A stretch of 64,000 bases of DNA. It comes from Plantago major (Eukaryota > Streptophyta > Magnoliopsida > Lamiales > Plantaginaceae). Position numbers and translations under genes: made by a program. Positions 25,644-36,215 of this stretch are shown here, one piece after another. The notes beneath the pieces are model-generated. The model had not been told where the DNA came from. It saw nothing but the letters and a program-made list of their open reading frames with translations, and did not search any database. The stretch is taken from the NCBI GenBank assembly GCA_026545765.1, contig JAIFAC010000029.1, positions 177,001 to 241,000 of the forward strand, read 5' to 3'. Position 1 is the stretch's first letter, and each line of letters starts with the position of its first letter.

Positions 25644-26806
25644 CACTACAAGAATCCATCCGTAGCAGGACGGAAGAGCGGATTTTATCCGCCCACAGCG
25701 ACGGATCGCTACTTGGGGCGACGGATTCTATCCGTCGCCCCGTTTGGCGACGGATAAAGGTTATCCGTCGCTCTGTAGCGACGGATAAAATTATCCGTCG
25801 CTACAGAGCGTTGACCAAAAAAAAAAAAAAAAAAAAAAAATTTTTAGCGACGGATAGATTTATCCGTAAAATATGACGAATAAATCTATCCGCCGCTATG
25901 TAGCGACGTATAGATTTATCCGACGCTACAAGGCCGGAAAAAAAAAAAAATTAGCGACGGATAGATCTAGATCTATCCGCTAAAAACCTAAAAAAAATAT
26001 AATATATCTCCTCCACCACCTCCTTTACTCCACAACTTAGCCTCTCCACCTCCTCCCACCACCTTTCTCCTCACACCACCACCATCCTCCACCACCACCA
26101 TCTCCTCCCACCACCACCATCCTCCACCACGACCATCTCCTCCACCACCTTTCTCCTCCCACCACCACCTTTCTCCTCCCACCACCACCATCCTCCACCA
26201 CCACCATCTCCTCCACCACCTCCTTTCCTCCACCACCATCTCACCACCACCACCTCCTCTCTCTTCCGACCAACACCACACTGCAACATCCTCCATCTCC
26301 TCCACCACCTCCTTTCCTCCACCATCCTCCTCCACCACCACCACCTCTCTACTCCCACCACCACCGCACCACCACCCTGCCACCACCACCATCTCCTCCA
26401 CCACCACCACCCTGCCACCTCCACCATCTCCTCCACCACCACCACCACCTTCCACCACCACCACCTCCCCCCACCACCTGCACCACACCCACCGCACCAC
26501 CACCACCGCCACCACCGCACCACCATCGCCGATTAATACGTATCTGAATATAAAAATCAGATATCGATTTTTATTTTTTAAAAAAAATGGGCACGGATAG
26601 ATCTATCCGTCGCCTCCATAATCATTTTTTTTTTTAAAAAGGTCAATCCGTCGTCGTCATACGCGATTGGTGGCATCGACGAGATTTTATCCGTCACCAG
26701 CTCGAGGGGCGACATTTTTATCCGTCGCCCGATCCGCCGCGGTAGCTGGCGACGGATAGGTAAGCTATCAAGCGATCTATCCGCCGCCTTCTGCATTTTT
26801 GATGTG
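25644..26806. mobile_element. Non-autonomous CACTA-like element with CCACCACC core
   Basis: The left end is CACTACAAGAATCC, followed by subterminal TAGCGACGGATARATTTATCC words in both orientations. The right end reads inward as CACATCAAAAATGC, a diverged form of the terminus. TAGCGACGGAT-type words also fill 26585-26790. The element is about 1.16 kb, encodes nothing credible and interrupts the PMD gene. The flanks (CAT on the left, TCG on the right) do not form a clean 3-base duplication, so the exact right boundary is uncertain. Confidence 0.65.
26006..26524. repeat. CCACCACC/CCTCCACC low-complexity minisatellite
   Basis: More than 500 bases are built almost only of CCACCA, CCTCCTCC and CTTTCTCCTCC units, with one strand nearly pure pyrimidine plus A. 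Long minus-strand frames here (for example 25988-26515) translate to Val/Trp/Gly/Glu runs and are not genes. The tract lies wholly inside the CACTA-like element. Confidence 0.9.
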
Positions 26807-28584
26807 TCGGGTCTAGCAAATGACTCGGGACCGGAGCGTAAGATTGGTTGGAAGAGTGGTGGTGTAAGTTTGAAGCAATAGAGGAGCGTGTTGCTCGATT
26901 GAGTGGCATTCCTTTGTCGGCAAACGCTTTGGGTCATTGAGTACGACATTGTTTGTTGAAAACAACCACTCACCTCCATACTAGTTTTGTGGAGTTTTGC
27001 ATGATCCTTTAACTGTCTGCCATATGCATGGGGTCTTTCTGCGCTTAGCTAACATGTATAAACGACTTGGAGAGGCAATTAGTTGCAAGGAGATAGGATG
27101 TTCGACGTTGCTTCAGTTTGTTTAATTTATATGTTTCTTGTTTTAGATAGCTTGGAGATGCACATGGTAATCGGTAGTAATTTTATGTCAACCATTAAAT
27201 AATAGTTTTAAAATTCATGAATTGTAGGTATGGATTTATGAACACTTTCCTACCTTCCGGAAAGAAGCGGATGGACCATGGAAGTCTTCTCCATATGCAA
27301 GTGGATGGATGCCACTCGGTGCATCAATGATCATGACCACTTACTTAAAAACAGACAACTGTTGGATTGTCTAACTGTGAGCGATGTAGGTTTTCTTGTT
27401 AACATTTACGTATATAGAATGGTACTAAATGATGTTATTTATTATTGACAAATTCATTGCCATACTCAGGTTTGCTGGACACCATTTGGGAGAACACCAG
27501 ATCGTGAGTGTCTCATATCACTGTATCAGGGCATTATACATTGTCGGGACATCTGCGAGGCATATATGCTAGATCGTGCTATGCGCCAGTTTGGGTATGA
27601 CGATGTACATACCGCTACACCCAAGACAACCGATCAAGCATAGCAGATTAGCGAATCCTCATAGCTACGTGGTGCATCACGTTGTTGAGAGTACACAGTT
27701 TCAGGGTTGGCGTGAGTTTGTTTGCTTACTCACAAATAGGTCACTCAGAGTGGACCCCACTACAAGAAAGCCTTTTTCTAGCCACGGAAAGCTAGCGACG
27801 GATCGCTAGCTCTAGCGACGGATAACATCCGTCGCTAGATCTAACGACTGATAAGCATTTCCGTCGTTAGATTAGTTGACGCAATTTTTTAAAAAAAAAT
27901 CTAAAATCAGAACTCTAGCTTGGATAGACTATCCGTCGCAATAGCAACGATAGTCTACCCGCTAGAGTTGCGTGATTACGGATTCTCGCTTCCCTCCCCC
28001 ATGTTTGCTTCTTCTTCCTTTCTTCTCCCCATTTCGGCCAAAGCCATTCCGGTCCAAATCTCAACCATTTTGTCCATTCTTCGTGTCCATTCGAAGCTCG
28101 TGAATCAACGAGGTCAATTTTACCGTCAATCTCAAATTCCATCCGCTCATTTCTCCGGATTCGAAGGTAAACCCTAATTTTTTATATTTGAGAATTTTGT
28201 TACTTTGGACTAATTTGAGCAATTGAATGTAAATGGAGAGTATATAATACTTAGTTTAGAGGTAATTAGGTAATGTTTTACCTTTGAGATGTGCAATTGA
28301 TATATATTGATTGTGAATTTAAATTTTTAGTATAATGTTAGTATGTTTGTAAGTATGTTGGGATTTTAATTAATTTGATATTGGTGTATATTTAGTAAAA
28401 TTATGAAGATTTAGTACCTCGTTTTGAAACCCTAACTTTTTGACATATTTGGAAAATTTAGTTAATTTAGACTAATTTAATATGTTTACTATCTAGTTAA
28501 TTAACTTTGAGATGTGCAATTGTTTGAATTGTTAATTAGTATAATGTTAAGTATGTCGTATTTTTGATTACGTTCCAGAGTTAA

Positions 28585-30675
28585 TTACATACAAGCCCGC
28601 TCCAGAGTTGAGTACGTTCATAAGGACAAATCAACTACCAACTCGTACCAAGAAGAGGTTGTCGATGAACAATGAGAAATCTGACGCCGTGATGAGTACA
28701 TTGACCGCATTTAAGACATATATGTAGACTTAACCATTGGTGACGAGGATCAGAGTATGTGTGCAGTGTAGAGTAGTATATGTATCTTAATTGTTATATG
28801 CTTACTTTTCCCATTACATGCCAACTCATGTCTTCATTTATACTAATACAATTTGTTTGTGTTTGTCATGTGCTTTTTGCAGATGCCCCGGCAAAGAAAG
28901 TGTAGTTACCAGATTCCAGCTCTAGTGGGACCCAAGGTTCACCACTGACTACTGAGAGTAGCCCTGGTGGATCGGGCAGCTACTCTTATGTTAGTCAGAC
29001 TCCCAGTGGATCGAGCATGGGGACGTCTGGTGGTGGTTATGGGCCGGGAGATACACTTTGACGGTGTCCATATACTGAGATCGTTGATGGTGCTACGTGG
29101 GAGGGGAAGTTGGTGTTGTTCCCTAATGGCAGGAGGAAGTAAGTATTATATATACATTTGTAGAACATAACTTAAGATAAGTGTTTATATATATGTCACA
29201 TGAATTGTCTAATAAATATATGTACTCTTCTATATGTCATTCATAACTGCAGGTTGTGGCCTCAACAATCTTCAGACGACCTGCATGAGATATTCAAGCT
29301 TAGGAGGGAGTTGCCGGGCCAGGGAGGTGAAAAGTGGAGCACACTCAAGGCTGAGACGAAGCACTTCTACTTTGATGAGCTTCGGGTAAGCTTTTATATT
29401 TCGACAATTTGTTGTGGTATGTTAGCCACTTAATTGGGTGATATGTTAGTCACCATTGTGTTAGTAAATTCTAGGACAATTTGTGTGGTATGTTAGCCAC
29501 TTACTTGGGTGATATGTTAGTCACAATTGTGTTAGTAAATTCTAGGACAATTTGTGTGGTATGTTAGCCACTTACTTGGGTGATATGTTAGTCACCATTG
29601 TGTTAGTAAATTCTAGGACAATTTGTGTAGTATGTTAGCCACTTGGGTGAAATGCACCATTGTTTATCTTGAAATTGTGACCTTGGGGCATTAATTTTTA
29701 CTTTGAATTGAATTGGAATGTAGAAAAAATACTACATTCAACCGGCCTTATTCCCAGATGTGGCTGTTTTTCGAGTTTGGGCTCGACAGTATAGGCATAT
29801 GGTGGTGACATAAAAAATACCGAGACAAAGGAAAGCCGCCACAGATATAGCATATTGGGGACGAAGAGTGGCTATGTGGCATGAGTATTGAGACTTAATC
29901 ACGCCGAGGATCAGTCCTACAAAACGGCGTAACCATTGGCCGAGCCACAGCGAGATGGTAAGTGGCTCAGCATCACTTGGTCACGGTTGTTGTCACGATC
30001 GCCGGATGTCCCAAAGTATATATGTGTGTCTGATTACAACATGATTTGTACACATGTGTATTGCTTTCATTTATACCAATTTACCACTTGTTTGCATTCC
30101 TACCAACTTACTAACTACTTGTTGCAATATATAATGTTCTTTAGCTAAACCCAACTAACCCAAGACTTGCTAGAGCAAATGAAGATGGGAAGTTCAAGAA
30201 AGCGTTGGGTGGACCAGAAGTCCGAGCTTATTGTGGTATGTGTATTTGGTAAGTGTTACAGTTGTATATGCATGTGTATTATAAAATAAATATAAAATTG
30301 TAGCTCATTTCGTATACACTTGACTATTACAGAGTGAGGTGGAGCGGATCATTGCGGAGAAATTCGCCGAGGTGAGGAGTTGTTCGTGGAAGAACAAGAC
30401 CGGATCTTTCTGGTCAACCCACCCGACAACAAGTCGGGTTTATGGTCTTGGTAGTTATGGCGAGACACCGACGCAGAAGCTTCTCCGTATCCCAAAGACA
30501 ATCTCGTGGACATGGTGGTGTTTACACACAGGGGCAGGTCGAGCAGATGGTGAATGAAGCAGTGACTCCTCTCCAGACTGAGATTGGAAATCTCAGGGAT
30601 GAGCATTCTCGTATGAATCGTAGGATGGAAGAGCTCGCTTGCCACATATATGAGCGAATACCCCGGCCTTCTTAG
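28585..30675 (+). pseudogene. DUF4216 tail plus Ptta/En-Spm-like remnant in the deleted CACTA
   Basis: The end of a DUF4216 region (28600-28765) is followed by exon-like blocks with GT-AG borders: 28884-29140 (Ser/Gly-rich, then EIVDGATWEGKLVLFPNGRRK), about 29253-29384 (QQSSDDLHEIFKLRRELPGQ), about 29723-29960, 30150-30235 and 30333-30675 (ending in a coiled-coil-like QTEIGNLRDEHSRMNRRMEEL). Each block has a counterpart at 56725-58609. Stops and shifts are present in several (for example in the first block and near 29900), so the copy looks non-functional. In the family, Ptta-type proteins are the accessory En/Spm transposition proteins. Confidence 0.65.
29403..29660 (+). repeat. ~70-bp tandem repeat in a CACTA intron
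   Basis: About 3.5 copies of a unit that includes GGTATGTTAGCCACTTA and GTGTTAGTAAATTCTAG. The same minisatellite occurs in the matching intron of the large CACTA element (57760-58010). Confidence 0.85.
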
Positions 30676-31539
30676 TGATGTTGTGATATTTTGGATACTA
30701 TGCTACCTTTTACTTTGTTGGATATTTGGATTTATATTCGGATATGTAGACTTTATTTTGGATAATTTGTTTTTTGGACGAATCGTTGTTGTTAATTAAT
30801 GCAATTTCTCCTTTGTGACATATCACTATTATATTTGTTGAAAAACAGAAAATTATAAAATAATTTTTAAAAAAAAATAAAAAAAAACAGTAGTTTAGCG
30901 ACGGATAATTTTTCGTCGCTAAACAATGAATTAGGGCGTTATCTGTTGCTAAACAACGAATTAGGGCGTTCTAGCCCTAATTGATTAAACGGATAATTAT
31001 CCGTCTCTAATGGCGGAGGTCAACGCCTCTATCCGTGCCAATTCCGTGGCTATTAGCGATGGATACAAATTGCCGCTAATTTACCTTAGACGCGTCATTA
31101 AGAGGCGTCATCCATCGCTAAGGCCTTAGCGACGGATCGGCAGGGGTTTAGCGACGGATAATTCCGTCGCTAAACCTCTGTTTTTTTGTAGTGCCCAGGC
31201 AATGCTGGTAAAGCATCAGAGGATTACTTAGCTTGGTACCTTCAAAGGACACGTCTAAGTTGATTAGAGATTGAATGATCGCATGTGGCGATGAGGATGC
31301 TAGTTATGAAGTGAGTTGTTGATTATCTTAGTATTCCTTGGAATTTTCTATTTTACTGTAGTCTAATTATGTTTATATGTGAACAGGGTTTTTCATGTGT
31401 TGAGACAGTCACAGATTTGTTAACTCCATACCATCCAGATGTTTGTGATGGAGTCCACAGTGATGAAGACATGTTCGGAGTCTTACAAAAGTTGACCAAG
31501 ATTTTAGTGAAAAAGCCCAACAGGAGTCGACGTGCTTAG

Positions 31540-32935
31540 GTTTGCATGATTTCTGATCTTTTAACTTTTAGGAAGTCTTGACTGAAGCATTGTAGTTTGA
31601 TGGTGGAGTTTATCTCAATTGTTTGTTTGTATTTTAATTTGATGTGATCGTATTTATGCCTGAAAATTACACTAATTTTAAAAAGAACAATGGCGTTAAT
31701 ACAATAACGAAAAGATAATCTAAAAACTTTGAGAAGCTAAAATTCTAACAGTTGACTTGCGAAAGACACTATCTTCAAAATCAGCGGTAAAAAGACAAGT
31801 TTTTCACAAGCTAAAAGGTACAAAATCCCAGTTTAAATCCCAACTCTCACTCTAGTTCTTTGAACGCTCTAACTCGGTCCTCCACTAAACTCCGGAATCT
31901 ACAAGGAAGGAAAACAAAAGAGTGTGAGACAAAAATCTCAGTGGTGTTCGTGTGTGACAGTGACAATTAAAATATCAATAGGAAATTCATAACAACATCC
32001 AAAAATAATAAACATATCATATACCGAAGCAATAACAATGCAATCAATCGTTCGTTGGTGCCGCTCCTTATAACCCCAATCCGAGCCCTTATCTCTCCAC
32101 TCAATCAATCAATACCCGCCATGGTACGGGGTGGTACACTACTACCTCTAAGACCTCAGCGTCTCCTGCCTCGCGTCAAAGAGAAGTAAGCCAGAGCAAC
32201 CCACACATATCGGACAAAGTTGCTCAAAATGCAACGATGGGTATACCTAAGAAAACTTGGCCAAAACAATCAATCAATCAAGCAATATCATATACAATAT
32301 ATACATATTTTATTTGAGCGAGCGATGCAAATCAATTTTGATGCAATGTTTGAAAAGAATGAGTCGGAAACTTTGATGCAATACATATACATATACAAGC
32401 AAGTACTTCCTTGGTTTTCGCAAACGGTTTAAGAACACTCACCGTAGAAAGTTTCTCGTCAAATCTCAAAATACGGAGTTCCTGAGTAAGAAGGGTACCG
32501 GCCAGTAAGAAACAATTCCAATACCAGAAGAACTATCCCTTAAACCCACGAAGATTTTTTTTTTTTTTTTTCCTCATCAACAGAATACGTAAATAAAGCA
32601 CATCGAAAAGTTAGAGACAACAAACAAATAATGTAACCACATATAGCAGAGAGGTTGAAGGTAATAAATTGATTAGTAAAGCTTCCAATTATTTTGGTCT
32701 AGTAATTAAGACAACATTACATAGTCTACAAACTTATTACAATTCTCAAATTATGCTGGGAAAAGCTTTTTAAAGGAAGATACTAAATGTCAAATTTGTA
32801 CAGAAGTTAACGGGATAATTAGCACAACACCACCTTATTCATTAGTAACAGATTATCTACAAGAGCACTTAACAACACAGCACAACATAGCAAATTAATA
32901 CTACCAAAATTCTATTAAATAAACATTAATTAAAA
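31540..32935 (-). repeat. Non-coding repeat DNA, possible Ty3 LTR (minus)
   Basis: No gene is present. Read on the minus strand, 31990-31800 contains phrases typical of plant Ty3 chromovirus LTRs (a GAGATTTTTGTCTCAC block and TTCCTTGTAGATTCCGG). No partner LTR or terminal duplication is visible in the window. A T-run lies at 32555-32571. Confidence 0.3.
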
Positions 32936-32939
32936 TAGA

Positions 32940-33130
32940 AAGAATATGAGTCCGTGACTCTTTCTATTGATCTCATTCAATATATATATACTAGTTACAA
33001 GACAAGAGTATAACTAAACTAGGATTAGGAATTCTACTACAACACTAAGTATAACTAAACTAGGATTATGAATTCTACTATAATACTAACTATACTAAAT
33101 ATTCTATTATAATATTTACATAGTCTAACA
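32940..33130 (-). repeat. Copia LTR (3' end of the 33-34.5 kb element)
   Basis: On the minus strand it starts TGTTAGACTATGTAAATA at about 33128 and carries two near-identical 45-base blocks (CCTAGTTTAGTTATACT). It then shows TATATATATATTGAATGA and an AATAGAAA signal. This is the usual look of a short copia LTR. The distal boundary is estimated. Confidence 0.5.
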
Positions 33131-33139
33131 CTCCCCGCG

Positions 33140-34500
33140 ATGAAGCGGAGGTGGAAACATGTTGAGACGTCCTATAATCTTCAAAGAAAACCGGTGATGA
33201 ATAGGCCAATGCTTAGACAAAGCAAGAAAAGCAAGACTAGAATCAGAATCGTCATTTGGTTGAACCACTGGCTCAAAGTCTCACCACAATCAATGCCAAC
33301 TCGTGTTTTCTATCACCGAACGAAGGTGTTGGTCGGGTGAAGGTGGATGGAGGAGGGCTTGTTGGGGTGAAGGATCGAATCGATGCGAACTGGATTCAGG
33401 ACTGGATTCTGCAATCCAGATTGCAATGGATCGTAAGCTTTGGCGGATGTCAAATGCGGTAGCTCCAGATTCCATGTACCGAGTTAGATCCGGTTCTTTA
33501 ACGACATCGTATGCATTCGACTCAATCACGGTCGGAGCATACGGACCTCGAAGACATCGACTCCATGTAAGCGTGCTTGGGATGAGAACCCAAAATTCCA
33601 TGTTGAGGGCGTATATATTCTTGCAATGAGCGGGATGGGCTGCGTCATAGGCCCATGGCATGGCGGGAAGGGATCGGGTGGAGCCCACTGGCGTGATAAG
33701 CGCCTTGAATTGTTCTTCCTTTGCTTGTTTGTTACCTGTCCGTGGATCGGGTTGAACATAATTGACATAATGCATATCACTGGCGTAATCAAAGCTGCAC
33801 CGAGGAGGAAGAGGATGCCATAGCTTGGAGTTCTCGCTCCTCAAGACGAGAGAAGAACGAGCTGAGAGAACTTCGAACGGATTCGCATGACATATCTGCG
33901 CTCCAACACATGTAAGCTTTAAGATCGTAAACCAACTGTAATACCAAGCGGTGATCATCAACCGAGCCCCAACATTCTTCATTGATTAGCAAGGCTCTTA
34001 AGGTGTTGACAAGTTGCATTAGCATTAGGAAAATCCTCCATGCGGTAGTCGCAAATTCACATCAAGAGTAATTGTCATGACGTCGTGATCTTGAAAAATA
34101 TCCTTCAATCGATTCCAAGCTTCCATAGCGTAGCATCGTTCAATGATGGTGTTTAGCAAATCTAGTGAGATCGTCATATAAATCCATCAAGCACGCTTCA
34201 TCAACGGTATCCAAAGTTCTTTTTCTTCCACCGGTAGGAGGAGTAATAACCGTATCCTTAGGAGAAGGGAGGATATGGAGTAGAACTTTGTGAGAACGAG
34301 CATGAATCTTGAAGACCTCAGCCCAGGTACCATATTGTGAATTTTCCATATCAAGGATAATTGGAACATGGTTGCGGATATTTGAAACCGTGAGGGCTGG
34401 GTGGAAGGTGGAGGTAGCCGAAGCTGTTTGGGGAGAGGAGGTACCGTTAGTCATATCTGCGGACTTCAGACAAATAATCTCCATCCGGTTTGACATTACG
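33140..34500 (-). pseudogene. Ty1/copia gag fragment and trailing sequence
   Basis: The minus-strand frame 34496-34140 reads FHPALTVSNIRNHVPIILDM, then ENSQYGTWAEVFKIHARSHK, the N-terminal gag signature of plant copia elements (the segment before the UBN2-type region). A second frame, 33982-33290, has no recognised domain. Zinc knuckle, protease, integrase and reverse transcriptase are all absent, and an LTR-like end follows at 33130, so most of the polyprotein is deleted. It cannot be active. Confidence 0.65.
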
Positions 34501-35195
34501 CAAACGGTATAAATTCTAACCTCTCAGCTACTTGCAGGTCCTCACATGTAAACTTCTTACCAAGACGGCGGTTCTTACATGCTTCATCCTTGGCCCTTGA
34601 GCTAGGCACTTGGGGTACTTAGTTTGAAGGAAAGCGAGGCAAGGCGAGAAGAAGGAGGGCACAAGAAGAATTCTAGCTAACTAGGGTCTACTAAGTTACT
34701 AATTAATTATCTTAATTAATTAGTAACAAAATGATATAACCAAATAAACAAATAAAAGTAGAGAACTTAGCGTGAAAAGAAGGTGAAGTGGCAAAGCAAG
34801 AAAGAGGCGGGAAGAAAGAAACCGAGGAAAACAATTCGACTAACTTGGTTAAATAATCTTTAAGTCAAATAGTTAGGAAATTAATTAATTACTTGATAAC
34901 CAAAAATAAAATAAATCCAATTAACTCTTTAAAGAAATAAAGAGAATAAAATACGGAATTTTACAGTATTGAGTTTGGAGTTTGTTGGATTGTCATGTAG
35001 TAGTGTATGTATTATGGATGTATAATGATGGAGTTTATTGATTCTGGATGTTTGAGGTTGGAGTTTGTAGCTTCATGTAGTTGTGTATGTAGTTTATGGA
35101 CGGAGTTTGAGTTGGGTTATTTTGTTTGTATTTTTGTGGATGAGGCATCAAGACTGCGAAAATGACAATATGATACAAGTACATCAACAAATCAA
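34501..35195. other. Non-coding interval
   Basis: No gene is recognised. The interval is AT-rich with several TTAATTAATTA palindromes (34700-34730 and 34880-34900). It may include the 3' end of the MULE to its right. Confidence 0.3.
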
Positions 35196-35557
35196 CCTCA
35201 TACAAACTGAGCATGTCTATTCTCATAATGTGCTTCCCAGCATTCAAGGGCCGAATCTCTGAACTCGGCCCATTCCCTTGGTGCATATCCAATTGGTGCA
35301 TCATCTTTCATGTAAAAGCGAAATGTTCTCCAACTATCCCAAGAGTCCATTCTTGTGTAGGTGGACTCGTAGATGATCATCAAACCTCTCCATTCCAATG
35401 GATAGTAGACCAACTAAGAGATTTCCAATAGCATGTAATGACAACTGATATTTAGTCGATGGCCAAACCGACATTTGTAAGATCTAACCATTTGGCTGGA
35501 GCGGTTGGTAAGAAACAATCCAAACTATCGAATGTTTCATGTACTCTTCTTCACCAC

Positions 35558-35836
35558 CTACAAAATGACCAATAGAAAAAGAACAATTTTCATGAAGTAA
35601 AGACCGATAATTTTATGAAGTACGTACGAATAATGAAAATAGGACCACTTACCACGACGACATAGTTGTATGTATAGATCTCGGTGAGTGGTCAACTCTT
35701 CTATGATATCCTGTCTAACTCCCGGCCAATTCCACTCTGTATGATACTGATAGAAAGATAGACACCGAAATCCACAATGTCCATCTGCATCTACATTTAA
35801 CCACCCTTCTATGTATGGCTTTATGACCTTCGGCAT
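35558..35836 (-). pseudogene. OTU cysteine protease domain of the MULE
   Basis: Begins MPKVIKPYIEGWLNVDADGH. DGHCGFR is the catalytic Cys box of OTU proteases (deubiquitinase fold) and WPGVRQDIIEEL follows at the spacing seen in plant transposon OTU domains. The catalytic His should lie downstream, around 35200-35300, in another frame; I cannot place it with confidence. The domain lies in line after the transposase, SWIM and repeat segments. That suggests one long protein before decay. Confidence 0.7.
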
Positions 35837-35929
35837 GGACCTGAACTTGTTAAATTTTCCTGAGTTCCACTTCTTTCTGGTGGCATGATAATCCTCTACA
35901 TGAAACCTTCTATGTCCTCGATCATCGCG

Positions 35930-36215
35930 AATCCTGAGTCTGTGTCACGTACTGATCCTGTGTCTTTCTCAGATCCTGATTATGATCCCGAGATGATCCC
36001 AGAGAGCATCGAGCATGATCCTGAAACTGACTATGATCCTGAGATTGATACTGACTATGATCCTGAGTCTAATACTCACTGTGATCCTGTGACTGGAACT
36101 GAGCATGATCCTGAGACTGATAATCACCATAATCCTGGGTCTGATAATGAGCATGATCCTAAGACTGATACTGACTATGATTCTGAGCATGATCCTGAGA
36201 CTGATCCTTAGTCTG
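35930..36215 (-). repeat. Gln/His/Asp tandem repeat tail
   Basis: On the minus strand a degenerate 18-24 base unit encodes SQDH(S/A)Q(Y/F)Q repeats, at least ten times. Two stops interrupt it. Other frames over this tract (35885-36211 on the + strand) are artefacts of the same repeat. Confidence 0.8.

Larger units (their letters stand above)
27758..31193 (+). mobile_element. CACTA element, internally deleted (3.4 kb)
   Basis: The left end is CACTACAAGAAAGCC and the right end, read inward, is CACTACAAAAAAACAGAGG. An exact 3-base duplication CCC flanks it (27755-27757 and 31194-31196). TAGCGACGGAT words fill both subterminal zones. Its 5' leader (27955-28170), the end of the DUF4216 part and all the Ptta-like exons match the large element at 56212-64000 in reverse orientation. 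The tnp2 transposase region is missing: about 28585 joins sequence that in the large element lies at about 63200 to sequence at about 58890. It is therefore a deletion derivative that would need a transposase from elsewhere. Confidence 0.92.
24441..31539 (+). pseudogene. Plant mobile domain (PMD/MAIN-like) gene, interrupted
   Basis: Fragments of a PMD protein read in order on the + strand. The N-terminus at 24441-24652 ends at a CAG|GT donor. An Asp-rich exon at 24826-25221 is followed by GTAAGT. The domain core at about 25430-25640 gives LISAFVERW and HLPFGEMTITLHDVYY, a PMD hallmark. Then come IYEHFPTFRKEADGPW near 27240, CWTPFGRTPDRE near 27480 and a continuation at 27640-27757. After a CACTA insertion the protein resumes at 31197 and ends with KPNRSRRA and a TAG at 31537-31539. 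PMD proteins occur both as MAIN-like nuclear proteins acting in silencing and genome stability and as transposon-borne copies. Frameshifts, stops and two CACTA elements break this one. Whether it began as host gene or transposon gene cannot be told from here. Confidence 0.75.

Noticed and set aside
25988..26526. Long minus-strand ORFs (up to 175 codons) rich in Val, Trp, Gly and Glu
   Set aside because: They are translations of the CCACCACC/CCTCC array and open in several frames at once, as simple repeats do.
26801..26806. A clean target duplication for the 25644-26806 element
   Set aside because: Flanks CAT and TCG do not match, and the right terminus is diverged, so I did not claim one.
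29403..29660. Regularly spaced repeats as a CRISPR-like array
   Set aside because: Units are directly adjacent with no unique spacers and lie in a CACTA intron in plant DNA.
33303..33629. 108-codon + strand ORF
   Set aside because: Shadow of the minus-strand frame 33290-33982, with no domain; it also overlaps the trailing copia sequence.
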